Below, in pieces: positions 46,880 through 59,230 of a stretch of 64,000 nt of DNA. The notes under the pieces were generated by a model. That model saw only the letters and a list, made by a program, of their open reading frames with translations, did not search any database and was not told the DNA's origin. The translations under genes and the position numbers were made by a program. This DNA is from Dipteronia dyeriana (taxonomy: Eukaryota > Streptophyta > Magnoliopsida > Sapindales > Sapindaceae): positions 20,663,291-20,727,290 of the forward strand of contig CM065301.1 in NCBI GenBank assembly GCA_032871835.1, in the 5' to 3' direction. The number at the start of each line of letters is the position of its first letter. Within the stretch, counting starts at the first letter, position 1.

Positions 46880-49800
46880 GGGTTCACTTAAACCTATGGT
46901 TTTGACTACCAAGAAACCTTTGCACCAGTGGCCAAGGTTAACTTTATTTGTATTTTTCTCTCTATAGCAATTAACCTTAGATAGACTTTGCATCAACTAG
47001 ATATGAAGAATGCTTTCTAAAATGGCAATCGTGAGAAAGAGGTGTTTATGGAACTTCCACCTTGGTTTGAGAGGGATTTCAGTAGTGGTAAGGTGTGTAG
47101 ATTAGTAAAGTCCTTGTATGGGCTTAAGCAATCTTCTAGGGCTTGGTTTGAGAAGTTTGATAATTTTGTGGAGAAATTTGGGTATAGCCAAAGTCAAGGA
47201 GACCATACTCTATTTTTTAAACACACTAGTGCAGTTTTGATTGACTACGTGGATGACATCTGGAGTTTCCTAAGATGGATAACAAGCAACCTAAAAGGGG
47301 TGAATATGTTGGATCCAATTTCAACAACTTTTCCAAACATTGATTGTCGTACAAACAAACCATCAAAGCACTCTTAAGAATAAGCAGCAAAAAACTTCAC
47401 AAGATGGTTAGTAGTAACAAGTATAACAAATATATCAATTTAGAGTAACTACTACAATATAAAGTAAATGAATTTAATAAAAGAAAAAATCAACACAATG
47501 ATTGTTTTAACGAGGTAAAACCTCACAACTTGAGGAAACATCCACGGGTTGATTCCACAACCACCGGTAACACTCTCTTTCACTAGTTGGTAGAATGTAC
47601 ACCCTCAAATGATCAATACACATGATCCATCTTATTGGATCCTCCCATTTTAACTTACCCTCTGGCCTTTTACTAGTGAGAGACTTGCTTTTTTCTATCC
47701 AAGACACCACATGTGTCTCTAGAATGTTTCTTACTCAACTTATAGATCCAATTAATCCTAGTCAAGACTTCTGGCTCAATCTCGATCCGCTTGATCTAAC
47801 TGAGATTTTCTCATTTTACAAGGTAATGGTCTAAATGAAGTGTAAACATGCAAACATGATGTAAACACAGGCAAACAGAGTATGTAGTTCAAATACACTC
47901 TATGAAGAATTAGTTACCACAATTCAAGCTTACAAACATATGAAACTGATCCTTATGAATATATAATAGGAAATCTAGAATATGCAATTCAATTCATACA
48001 CAAAATATATCTAGAAACCTAAACTTGTCAATCAAAGCTAGAATAATAGATTTACAACAAAAAAAAACACAAAACTAGCTTTGAAATCGAGTGGACAAAT
48101 CAACACTTGAAATTCATAATATATTCACTCAAAGAACTAGATTTGAACAATTGAAATCACAATCAAAATATTCTAGTTCTAGAGCAGGTGACTAAAAATC
48201 TAGAAATCTATAATCAAGAACAAACACAAGTTTTTCTATATTCAAGTTCATGTTCATCAAAATTAGCTAGAAAGATATTCAATTAAAAACCAAAAAAGCT
48301 AATTTCTAAAATCACTCAAACAAGTACAAAAATAGAATCCAAATCATCCCTAACATTTTCACATTCAAATCAAGAGATTCAAGAAATTAATCACAAGAAA
48401 AATGTAGAGAATTTGATTTACTTACAAAATGATGGACATTTGATGAAGATCAAAGTAAATCAGAACATCTGGACTCCAATTAGCTTTCAAAACACTTGAG
48501 ACTTGTTCACCTTTAAAAGACAATGAATTTTGGATTTTGAATCACCAAAATAGGATCTAAAATAAGTGGGATAGGATAAAAACAAAAAAAAAATGAAAAT
48601 ATGTAGGAAAATTATGCACGAAATTCAAATGTATATAAGAGGGAAATGACATGGCATGGAGGGCACCACGGGCTGCCAAGGAGGGCACGCCTCCTTAGCC
48701 TTTCATGGAAGTGTGCTGCCTCCATGGGGGCAGATAGGATCCCTCCCCGTGGAGACCATCTTCCCATTTCTTCCTTTTTGCGTTCATCTCTCGTTCTTCA
48801 GCCTTAGAACTCAAAATTTAATCTGTTTTCTGATTACGAACCCTAAATCACTCGCGAACATAGAAGTCTATAAAAATTTAATGAAAAACTTGGAATTCAA
48901 CTTGATACATAAGGACGAAAATCATGCACGATAAACACACAAAAAGTTTCTTAAAATCCAATTAGGAACTCGAAAACTTATGAATAAGTAACCAAAATGG
49001 TTAGGACTCAATGAGGAATAATATGATAACATATTCAAGCCTGCTACCAATAAAACTCAAACAAATAAACACAAGAACACTCAAGTATTCCATTTCCTAA
49101 AGATAGTCATAGAACATGCATTTTATAAAAGTTGTCAATTTAAATCTAATACGTGTGCACACAATAATGTGTGTATGTGTTATACCAATTGAGCACAATG
49201 ATGCAGAGACACAAATGTACACAATGTGTGTGTGTGTGCACGTTTATGCCTTATAAATGAGAAAGAATCTCGATACCTTAGTATCCAAGTAAGCATCTTT
49301 CCTCTTAAAGACGAACTTTACATGAGAAGTTGCTCTACTTTGTTGAAACTCATATCAAACACGAACCAACTAAGTAACTAATCAATACAAATAAAGAGAG
49401 TTTTGTTATAGAATCAAGCTAACACAAATCTAAAACTTAACTACATCATCATAATCGAAGATGAATATGAGGAAGTGGAAAGACTTAAGAAGTTGTTGGC
49501 TCATGAATTTGAGATTAAAGAACTAGGTGAAGTAAAATACTTCTTATGCATGGAATTTGGTAGATCTAAGGGAGGGATATTTGTCTCCCAATGGAAGTTT
49601 GTCCTAGACCTATTGGGAGAGCTCGGTAAATTAGGTTGTAGGGCTACTGAAACTCCTATTGAGCCCAACTTGAAACTTGAAGCTGCTAAACTAGAAAACA
49701 TGGTTGACCGAGAGCTGAACCAAAAATCGGTAGGCAAGTTAATCTACTTGTCACATACTTTACTGGATATCTCTTTTACACTGAGCTTAGTGAGTCAATT

Positions 49801-50385
49801 TATACATTCACAGAGTCTAGAAAACTATGATGCAATCTTGAGAATCCTAAGGTATCTAAAAGGAACTTCGGGGAAAGGGTTGCTACTTACTAACGGTGGA
49901 CATTTTCAGGTTGAGGTTTATACTGATATAAATTGGGCAGATAACATCACTGATAGGAGGTCAACATCTGGTTATTGTACGTTTGTTTGGGGGGAATTTA
50001 GTGACTTGGCAAAGTAATAAACAAGATGTTGTAGCAAGAAGTAGTGCTAAAACAGAATTTAGAACGGATTCACTTGGAGTTTGTGAGGTAATTTGGATAA
50101 AAAGGCTACTTGGAAACCTAAAAATCCAAGTTCCATCACCCTTAAAACTCTATTGTGATAAGTCAACAATTCCCATAGCACATAATCCGGTTATATATGA
50201 TAGAACCAAGCATGTTGAAATTGACAAGTATTTTATCAAGGATAAACTGGACATCGGTCGAATTTGCATGCCTTATCTACGTATTGGGGAATAAGTGGTA
50301 AATATCCTCACCAAAGGACCACCTAGAAAACAGTTCAACAGATTAATGTGCAAGCTGGCTATGGAGGACGCCTACAAGCCAGCTT
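46880..50385 (+). pseudogene. Copia RT and RNase H, split by an insertion
   Basis: RT blocks: YGFDYQETFAPVAKV, MELPPWFERDF, KVCRLVKSLYGLKQSSRAWF and the catalytic YVDD at about 47,247. The coding is interrupted at 47,260 and resumes at 49,448 with ERLKKLLAHEFEIKELGEVKY, then TDINWADNITDRRSTSGYC and the terminal VNILTKGPPRKQFNRL. Joining across the insertion restores the frame exactly. Further stops lie upstream. Confidence 0.85.
47256..49447. mobile_element. 2.18-kb insertion with TSD ACATC inside Copia RT
   Basis: The insert is 47,261-49,442, flanked by ACATC (47,256-47,260 and 49,443-49,447). It starts TGGAGTTTCC and contains motifs common in plant Copia LTRs (TTTTAACGAGGTAAAACCTC). No polyprotein domain is visible, so a long solo LTR or a non-coding retroelement is likely. 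The ORF at 48,656-48,934 is unremarkable. Confidence 0.7.
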
Positions 50386-50394
50386 GAGAGGAAG

Positions 50395-50642
50395 TGTTGG
50401 AAAATGGTTAACCAAATCCCTATAAATATTGTCAAGAGGATTTCTAGGAATCAAAATCCTAGATGTTTTTCGTAAATAGACTACATCATTGTAATTAGCT
50501 AGATGTTAGTGTTATGTTAGAAATCGATCTGTAATTTGCAATGTTTAGTCCTAGAAATTAGCTAACTAGTATTCTATTTAAACAGAGGATGTAATAGTTA
50601 GAATCAATAAATAAAAAATATATTTCTTTCCTCAAACCTTCA
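50395..50642 (+). repeat. 3' LTR of the Copia element
   Basis: Begins TGTTGGAAAATGGTTAACC and ends CTCAAACCTTCA. It follows the polypurine tract directly. Confidence 0.85.
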
Positions 50643-51399
50643 ATATGTACAAGTCTTACAATTTGGTATATAAGTAAACTATAACATTCTAAAAAAACAA
50701 TGTTAATTCTTGAAACATGTTCAGAAAAACAAGATAACGTGTTTTTTCTTCTCCATCTGTAGAACCAGAATCAACAATCTAAAAAACCGAGTTGTATAAA
50801 AATATGATCCAAATTTACATGAATTATTTAACGGCTTTCAATCATATTGTGGATGAAACTATCAACCAAAAAGCTTGAGGAAATTAACATAAATTCGTTG
50901 CTTTCCGGTAACAATATTGGGCCGCTTACTTAAAAAACACAATATTGTGCCGTTAAATTACAAAGAAAAGAAAACCCCAAAAATCCTAAATCCATTACTT
51001 TACAAGATTATTGTATATTGTAATAATTCACTGTTATCGATCTCCAAATTGAATATTAATACCCAACCTTTAATATTCAAACTGCATTTCCTTCCAACAT
51101 TATATGTGTCCATAGATCCACTCAAGCCTACACTAGCTTATAAAATAAACGTTAAAAACAACAATCATCTAGTTCATAACTATCATTGTACAGTTAATTC
51201 TAAATAATACACGTTGAAGCCAAACTATCATCAGTTTTATCAAACAAATTCAATCGTTCATTGTTATTCATTGAAGATCTACCGTACAAGAACAAAAAAT
51301 ATCAATATATTTGTTAAAAAAAACATATCAATAATAAATTATAAAAAGAATGACAATTACTTACTGATTATTAAGCATAAGGTAATTTCATTTATCATG
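50643..51399. other. AT-rich intergenic sequence
   Basis: No recognisable gene. It may include the 3' UTR of the FAR1-related remnant on the reverse strand. Confidence 0.45.
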
Positions 51400-51831
51400 T
51401 GTTTGACCAACTTTTCCACATCCATTGCAATGTCTACCTTTTTCCACAGCCTTATCTATCGTCTTCTACTTTCTGCCTTTGAGTCGTTTTCCACACCCTT
51501 TTGCTCGAACTATTAGTGGTTCATTAAAAACTTATATTGCACTGACTTGTGTGATATTATATGTTTTAGAAGTGCTACTGTAGTTCACATATGATTTTAT
51601 TTTTTCTAAAAGATTATGCAAATCACTGAATATTGCATTCTCAATTATATTTAAGGCAAGTTGAAACAATCTTGAACGCCGTAAGAGTGATTTATCAGTA
51701 AAGTCATTTATTTCCATAACTCCATCATCTGCAACTCTTTCACACTTAGCAGATTTCGACCATCTCTTTAAAATGTATCGACTTGGCAAATAAGATATTT
51801 CTTTTTTAATAAAGTATGCCAACAAGTGTTT
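51400..51831 (-). pseudogene. FAR1-related (FRS) protein C-terminus, cut by a CACTA element
   Basis: On the reverse strand, KHLLAYFIKKEISYLPSRYI then LKRWSKSAK and a helical stretch (RRSRLFQLALNIIENAIFSD) match the region after the SWIM domain of FAR1/FHY3-related proteins. An in-frame tail reads VRAKGCGKRLKGRK then CNGCGKVGQTHDK, the usual FRS C-terminal zinc-knuckle-like block. In-frame stops lie at about 51,532, at the codon after LKGRK, and after THDK. The coding sequence ends abruptly at 51,831, exactly where CACTACAAGAAAAA begins. FAR1-related proteins are transcription factors derived from MULE transposases. Confidence 0.75.
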
Positions 51832-51884
51832 CACTACAAGAAAAATAGGCTTTTATTATGCAAATTTTTCATGGTTTTTTTTTA

Positions 51885-52072
51885 ATCATGATCGAGTGAT
51901 AATAGTCTTTTTAATATGTCATTTTAAAACCAACAACAAAGTATCAGAGTCATTTAAAACACGTGATGATGAAATAACACTTCAGATAAGCGAGATCAAA
52001 TTATAATATATTTTTCAGTAACCGTGATTAAGTTATCACGAGATTTATTAACCATGATCAAGTTATCACTTT
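51885..52072. repeat. CACTA subterminal repeats
   Basis: Related motifs at about 51,887 (CATGATCGAGTGATAAT), 52,022 (CGTGATTAAGTTATCACG) and 52,054 (CATGATCAAGTTATCAC). En/Spm-like elements carry such short repeats near the ends as transposase-binding sites; that role is inferred. Confidence 0.55.
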
Positions 52073-53778
52073 TTTTTTCCACGCGTAATAATAATATGAG
52101 GTTAGTTTGTTAACGTGATAAATAAGATAGGTTATTTGGTAAAATCAAACTAAAACCCTAAATATTCATTATTTTCCTCTCAAATATGTGGTGCAAAACA
52201 TTATGGTATAAAAGCTCAATTAAATACAACCAGTTGTACTTTTTTCTTACACTTAAGAATCTCTCAAAAATTCCATTCTCTTAAGTTTAAAATCGTTGAA
52301 TATTCACAGAATTTTCTGGTACGTTTAAGAAATTCAAATTTATTACCTAGATTATTCAATTTATATGTGTTTGTTGTTCGTAGAATTCTATGAATCATGT
52401 TTTGTTTTTAAGTATTCAATTTAAAATTCTCTTAATTATGTGAGTAGTTCCATCTTCTATTAGTTGTTATTTTATTGATTTTTTTTTACTTTTCTTATGA
52501 ATTTTGATCGGTGTTTTAGTTTTGATTTCTTGACTCTTTTTTTAACAAGAACTTACAAGCTGACAGCTTAGTGTTATAATAAATAAATTAAAGTAATAGG
52601 TTAATTTTATTTTCTTTTAACTCAACCAAAAAGAGACAAACACAAAACTACAAAAGTCAAGTCAAACATAAAAGCCAACCTTAAAATATAGGACAAATCA
52701 CTCTCTGATTTCAATTTCAATGGTGGGTTTACGTCCGAATCGAAACTACGAAAGCCAACCTAAAAAATAACCCAGTTTTTGATTTCGATTTCGTCATTTT
52801 GGGATTCACATCTGAAACTTAAAAGCAAAGCAAAAAAAAATAAATATCGGTTTTGTTTTCTAATTTGTTCACGTCTAAAACTTAAAAGCCAACCTAAAAG
52901 AGAACCGATTTGGGGTCATGTCTGAAACTTGAAACTTAACCCCAAAAAGAATGTAATCTAATTTTAAATTTTGATTCTTACGAGAGGGGAGGTTCGCGAC
53001 ACAAAGATTGTGCAAACAGTAAAAGTAATGTTCCAAAAACTTAAAGTAATGTGTTTGGAGCAAAGGGAACGTGGCGGTGGTCGTCAACCCTAGTATGGCG
53101 ATAGAGTCGGAGGAAAACTGGAGGAGATTTAGGGAGGATTGGTTTGATGGGTTAGAACACGTTGGAGCATAATCGTTCTAGAGCAACCTATACAGTGCCT
53201 ACCACCTGTTCGATAATTTGCCTCAATGAAAACTATTGTGGTAGTTGATTCGTAAGAACCTCATTGACTGGATTTCTTTTTTGTTTTAGATTTTATATAA
53301 TTTGAATTGAATTCTACTACTTTGCAATTCATTTTTGTTTTGTTTTAGTTTTTATATAATTAGAATTGTATTGTACTACTTTGCAATTCATTTGATTCCT
53401 CATTTGATTCTTTTCCTACTATAAGATGAATTCCTAATTTGACTTTTGTATAAACTCCTATAATTCACCTTAATTAAAATATAAGTAATTATGATGAAAA
53501 TAATAGATTAAACAACAAATTTTTTTTTTTATTGTTACATTAGACGCAACTTCTTGGATCCATACATCCATTGCTGTTTTGCTGACATGTTAGAATAAGT
53601 TAGAATAAGATGTTGCTTCCCCGTTAGAATAATATTGTGCTGCCTGGTTAAATTGTTGATGTACGAGTTTACATTAAATCAAATATCTTATCCATAAGAT
53701 GATTAAATAAATAATTAATTAATTAAGATTATAATGAGTATATTTATACTTTTATATTAAATATGTTAATTAGTTTTT
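52073..53778. other. non-coding 5' part of the CACTA element
   Basis: AT-rich, with a degenerate repeat (GAAACTTAAAAGCCAACCTA) around 52,740-52,940. No conserved coding sequence. Confidence 0.5.
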
Positions 53779-54497
53779 ATGTTAAACTTTCAGGATCAAT
53801 TGCAGTCCTCAACTCACGAGATGTCCATGCCGATCATGTGGAAATTTAGTTTCCAAACTTTGGAAGAATTTAGATATCATTTATTTAGCAAATGGATTGA
53901 TCAAAGGTACAAGACATGGATTTGGCATGGGGATGAGGATTTCACTAGAGCTTCCACCAGTAAGGAAATTGGAAAAATGGGTTTGTTGAATCTTAAATAT
54001 GATGAAGTTGTTAATACCGTAGAAATGGTTAATGATGCATTTAAGTATAGTAAGGATGATACTAAATCGCTTCAAACTTTACTCGAAGATGTCAAAAAGT
54101 CCTTGTATCCTAGTTGTAAAAAATTGTAAAAAATTTACGAACTTATTTGCATTGATGAGACTATATAATATTAAATGAAAATATGGGTGGTCGGACAATA
54201 GTTTCTCATAATTGCTAAGTTCCTTAGCTAATATGTTGCCAGATAGCAAGGAAATTCCTTATACCATTAAAGAGGCGAAGAAGACATTGACATCATTAGG
54301 TTTAGAGTACGAGAAAATACAAGCATGCCCTAATGATTGCATTCTTTATAGAAATGAGTATACGTTTATTTGTTTATCCAACTTGTAAAACATCAAGATG
54401 GAAGGTGAAGGGTAAATCAAACAAAGAATGGATAGAGGTTCATGCTAAGGTTTAGTGGTATTTTCCTCATATTCCTATATTCAAGAGAATGTTTCAA
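53779..54497 (+). pseudogene. CACTA TNP2-like transposase, N-terminal part
   Basis: HLFSKWIDQRYKTWIWHGDE resembles the transposase-associated domain region. VNDAFKYSKDD, LLEDVKKSLYPSCKKL and then, after frameshifts, LEYEKIQACPNDCILY and TSRWKVKGKSNKEW follow in the order typical of TNP2-type transposases. The reading ends at 54,497 where the hAT element starts. Several stops occur between 54,127 and 54,300. Confidence 0.75.
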
Positions 54498-54498
54498 T

Positions 54499-57400
54499 TA
54501 GTGGTGTAAAAATGGGCCGGCCGGTGACAGGCCGGGCCGGCCGGTGACAGGCTGGTCCGGCCTGCCCAGGAAGTTCACGGACCGTGCTGGGAACGGCCTG
54601 GCCCGGGACGGGCCGCTGGGAGGAGGCCCGGCAGCCGGGCCCTCCTGACACACCAATTCGAAGTGCTAGGCCTATCGGACCGGCTTGTTGGACTGGTCAG
54701 CCGGTCCGTTCGGCTAATTTTTTCAAAAATCCTCCAACAACTGGAAATCAATTCCAGTCGTTGGCTGACGTTAGCCAAAGGCTGAATTTTTTTTCTAACC
54801 GTTGGAGGAAAAAAAAATTACAAACCCCCCCCCCTAAAATCTTTTAAATTATATTTTGACCCACAAATCAAATTTTTCTATAAATACTTCCATCCATTTC
54901 ATTTTCCATTAACTCTCTCTATCATTATTTCAATCTCTCATTCTCTCAAATCTCAATCTCTAATATATTCTCCAATTCTCTAAACTTTTTCATTCAATTT
55001 GGTTATTACTCTCTCTATAAAATTCTTTACATTTTCCACCAACACACCAAATTTTAAAGGTACAATTTTGTTATTACTTTTGGTCTAACATATTCTCATA
55101 GTAAATTTATATATTTATGTTTAGATTTGAGTTACTTAATGAAAACATTATCTATTTAGTTAGTTAGTTTATCAATTTTTGGGCTTTAATGTTAATATTA
55201 TTTGTTTAGTTTATTAAGATTTTTAAGTTTAGTAGTAATTTTAATATTTGTTATTAATAAATTTAGAAAGTTAATTTGTATTACTGAAATTAATTTTTGT
55301 AATAAGTAAATGATGAATGTTAAGTGTAGTAATTACGTTTGATATTGTTTTTTTCATAAATTAAAATTTTCATTTGTAGATTATGTTAGTAAATTTAAGA
55401 GCAGTGGTTCAAATCATCAATTTTATGTTAGTATATTATGTTAGTAAATTTATCAATTTTATTTGTAGTAGTGAACTAGTGAATTTAAATTTTTTTGTTA
55501 GTAGATTATGATTTTTTTGTTTATTTAATTTGTTTTTTAAGTAAATTAATTATTGTAAGTGTCGTATTAGTTATAGTAATTATTGTTAGTAAATTAAGAT
55601 TACTGTTAGTAAATACTGATTTTTAATTTGACTATTAACTACTATAGTGCTCATATTTTTATTCAGATAAGGGATCCTAACCAGCAGCCTTATTTTTCGG
55701 ACGGTTTGAATATGCTCAACGATGAATTTGATATTTCAGAACCGACCCATACTCAAGCGGGACATTTTGGTTCAGGCGTTACACCAACATCACGTCCCAG
55801 AAAATTAACATCAGATGTGTGACAATGTTTCAACATAGTCCAAATGACATTCCCAAACGGGACGTCTGGCCTCAGAGCTAAATGTAAGTTTTGTCATAAG
55901 GATTATGCTACAAGTACGGGGGGGACCGGACATTTGAGACGGCATATGCACAAATGTATGCCTACACATGGACAGGTAGACACTACAACCCAGACACAAC
56001 TTCAACGGCACCCAGACGGGTCCGTTACGACATGGCAGTTCGACGCCATACACGCTAAAGAGTGCTTGGCACGATACATTGCACAAACTGATCAACCGAT
56101 CAGTATTGGTGAGAGTCCATTTTATACAGAATTAATCACATCTGCATATAACCCCCAATATGAACCTGTTTCTAGAACCACCACTAGAAATGATTTGATA
56201 CGATTGTTTGAAACCCAAAGGGATGACTTAGTTGCTTAAATACAACATTTAAGTGTATCTGTTGCATTAACTTCTGATATTTGGAATGCATGTTCCAAAC
56301 AGGACTATTTATGTGTCACGAGACACTATTTAGATTTTGATTGGAGGATAACAAAAATAGTTTTTGGTTTTCATCCTATGGATTTTGCACATACCGCAGA
56401 AAACATTTTTAATGTCATAATGGAAGTTTTAGAAACTTATGAAATCACTCATCGCATTCTTTCAATCACATTTGATAATGCATCTGCAAATACTAGCTCT
56501 ATTGCATTGTTTGTTGCAAGAAATATTCCGCAAGATGGAGGTTATTTCTTCCATCAACGGTGTGCATGCCATATTATAAATTTAGTTGTACAGGCTGGTT
56601 TAAAGCAGGTAAGCGACCAAATAGATTGCATCAGAGATACCATTTCTTGGATTTGCAGTTCTAATCCTAGATTCAGTGAATTCAAGAGACATTGTAAATT
56701 AAACGGTCTCAAACCCTGACGATTCCAAACTGATATGCCGCTAAGGTGGAACTCTACTTATTTAATGTTGTAAAATTGTTTGGAATATGATACAACCATT
56801 ATATGTTTTTATAACATGAAATTGACCGAAACAGACAACTTAGTCCAAAATTACTTACCACAGACGATTGGCATGTGGCAAAGATTTTTGTTCAATTTTT
56901 AAAGATTTTTTATAATGCCACTGTAACTCTTTCCGGGGTATATTACCCCACATCTTTCCAGGCAATCCATAAGATAGTGGAAATGTCTGAACTGTTAAAC
57001 AATTATAGAGAAGATGAACATCTAGGCGCTGCAGTTGTTGTCATGGAGACAAAGTTGAAAAAATATTGGGCTAACATTCCCCTACTTTATACCTTAAGTG
57101 CTATAATAGATCCCAAGGTTAAATTATCTGGTTTAGAAGTTTTGTTTGAGTTTATTGGTATTAATTTGTCACTAGATTATTCAGAATAAATTACTGACAT
57201 TCGAACCAAGTTGTTCGAGATTTTTCGTATCTATGAGACCAGGTTTGGCAACATTGACATCCCCCAATCAACACGACCGGAGACAGAGCCGAAGCAAACA
57301 AGTTGGAGCCTTATGAAACGACGAAAAAAAGAGAAATCAGCAAGTACTTCTTCAGGGTAAAGATCTAGCCCATCTTCTTGTACCGAACTTATTGGTACCT

Positions 57401-58285
57401 TGAAGCACAGTTCGATGCTGTTGAAGACAAGAAGAGTTTGATTTGTTGTTATGGTGGAAGACCTATACGTACAGGTATCCAGTTCTGTCACACTTTGCAC
57501 GTGACGTACTGTTTATTTCAGTGTCAATGGTGTCTTCAGAACAAGCTTTCAGCACCAGTGGACGCATAATTGAACCAAGAAGAAGCTGTTTGTCTCCAGA
57601 GATGGTGGAGGTACTAACATGCCTTCGGGATTGGGAGCATGTTAAAAAAAGGTTACAAAATCTAACTGTAGATAAAGAACTTAATCTAACTTTCGACAAT
57701 CTATATATTGATGACCCTTCAGGTAGTGGCCAGGGCCAGAACTAGGTTATACTTTTACATATGTATTTATTATTTACTTGTAAGTTGTAAAACGGTTGCA
57801 CTATTTTTCCCTTACCAAGTTTTTATCCCACTGGATTTTTCTTGGTAAGGTTTTTAATGAGGCAATCATGTAGATATGTATTATTGAATTCCATAAGTGA
57901 AAAATAAATAAATAATTAAAAAATTGTTCGTTCTCTTTATTTATTTCAAATCCTAATAATTGTTCGTTCTCTTCATTCATTTTAAATTATAAACCCTTAA
58001 CTATAAATTATAAACCCTAAATCCAAAAAAAAAAGTAATTTGGAAAAAAAAATTGGACCAAAAAACTAACCCGTCGGATCAGGCCCGTTAGGCCTGGCCC
58101 GTCAGAGGGGCCCGACGGACTGGCCTGGCACGACACGCAGGCACGGCCCCCCTGAGGCAAGCCAGCGTGCTGTGCCGTGCCGGCCAGCGACACCGTTGCG
58201 TGCCAGGCTCAGCCAGGCCTGTATCCACAAATGGACTGGCCAGACCGTGCCTAATGGGTCGGGCCAGTCCATTTTTACACCACTA
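54499..58285 (+). mobile_element. Ac-like hAT transposon nested in the CACTA element
   Basis: Terminal inverted repeats TAGTGGTGTAAAAATGG (17 bp, exact) at 54,499 and 58,269-58,285. GC-rich subterminal blocks with many GGCC / GGCCGG / GCCTGG motifs lie inside both ends, in contrast to the AT-rich interior. It encodes a decayed hAT transposase. The flanking 8-mers do not match well, perhaps because CACTA sequence on the right was deleted after insertion. Confidence 0.85.
55665..57745 (+). pseudogene. hAT transposase (RICESLEEPER/DAYSLEEPER-like), decayed
   Basis: A splice acceptor (TTATTCAG|ATAAGG) at 55,664 precedes the first coding exon; ATG at 55,712. BED zinc finger: CKFCHKDYATSTGG then HLRRHMHKC. 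Catalytic region: SVALTSDIWNAC, ITHRILSITFDNASAN, FFHQRCACHIINLVVQ, PLRWNSTY. C-terminal dimerisation domain hATC: LSHFARDVLFISVS then SSEQAFSTSGRIIEPRR, ending at 57,745. Lesions: stops at about 55,820 (TGA where Trp is expected), 56,237 (TAA), 56,717 (TGA), 56,772 (TAA), a frameshift at about 56,870, and a stop at 57,187 with further frame changes at 57,358-57,470. Confidence 0.85.
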
Positions 58286-58599
58286 TCATACATTGAGTAT
58301 GTATTTTTTTCTCCCTAATTAAATTTATTTTATTATTTTGAGTACATACATTTTCATAAATCCTAGTATTGTACAAACTTACCATCCTATTTCAAAACCT
58401 CGCGGCGAGCATATGGCTTGGTTGAAATTTAATATCTCTACCAATCAAGAAATCAAAATGGTTTTAAGATGAACATATTAGTAGCTTCATGAATTGGTTG
58501 AAACATAAGGTACTATTTATACCTTTAATTGTTTTAATAACCTTTTGAAGTTCTATTTAGAAATATTTTCTTTATTTCTGGTATCAAATGAAGTTGAAA
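58286..58599. other. CACTA flank, poorly conserved
   Basis: Immediately right of the hAT element. No conserved coding is readable, although TNP2 middle domains would be expected here, which implies a deletion. Confidence 0.4.
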
Positions 58600-59230
58600 T
58601 CAAAAAGTTATTTCATTTTCGTTGAGGTGGATAGCACATAGCCCTAGTCACCATGTAATAAAATATTCCGGTTATGACATTAACAATTATCGCTATCTCA
58701 TATACGATCCTGATAATGCTCGAGTCAGCCAAAATAGTTGAGTAACTATTGTTGCAACCGCGATACAAATTGCAAGTGCAAAGGAAAAATCCAGTATTTG
58801 GAGAAATGTCATTCTATGGAGTAATCAAAGAGATACATGAACTCTATTACCATATATTCAAGGTCCTAGTGTTTAAATGTGATTGGGTTGAGAGTAATGG
58901 TGGCATTAAAGTTGACGATCTTGGTTACACCTTGGTGGACCTCAACCGAGTAGGTCACAAAATGATAGCATTATTTTGGCTTCTCAAGCTAAACGAGTTT
59001 TCTATGTCTCAGACTAAGGGGATCGAAGATGGTCGGTTGTGTGTTCTACTCCCCAAACGAACTTTAGACGTAGAGAAATAATGATGAGCAAGACAATATA
59101 ATGGAACATGATCTTATTATTAAAGACTTGCCATCGGTTGATTCACTTGATGTGAGCCATGTTGATAAAGTTATGTATGATAAGAATTGTGGGCCTATCT
59201 TGGTTAATGACAAAAATATACATTAATTGT
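58600..59230 (+). pseudogene. CACTA-associated DUF4216 segment
   Basis: VIKYSGYDINNYRYLIYDPD and VTIVATAIQIASAKEK in one frame, then PVFGEMSFYGVIKEIHEL, VFKCDWVESNGGIKVDDLGY and TLVDLNRVGHK in another match the DUF4216 region found in CACTA transposon proteins. A downstream acidic tail (EHDLIIKDLPSVDSLDVSHV) is also typical. The frame change is near 58,780-58,790. Confidence 0.75.

Larger units (their letters stand above)
43405..50642 (+). mobile_element. decayed Ty1/Copia LTR retrotransposon
   Basis: About 250-bp LTRs, PBS after the 5' LTR, and polypurine tract GAGAGGAAG just before the 3' LTR. Domains run gag (from ATG 43,753), zinc knuckle, protease, integrase, RT, RNase H in Copia order. 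Many stops and frameshifts; no frame is intact. A 2.18-kb insertion lies in RT. No convincing target duplication flanks the LTRs. Confidence 0.9.

Noticed and set aside
48656..48934. 92-codon ORF within the 2.18-kb insert
   Set aside because: It starts in a short GC-richer patch and has no recognisable domain; likely chance.
43400..50647. Target duplication of the Copia element
   Set aside because: Bases before the 5' LTR (TATAA) and after the 3' LTR (ATATG) do not match convincingly.
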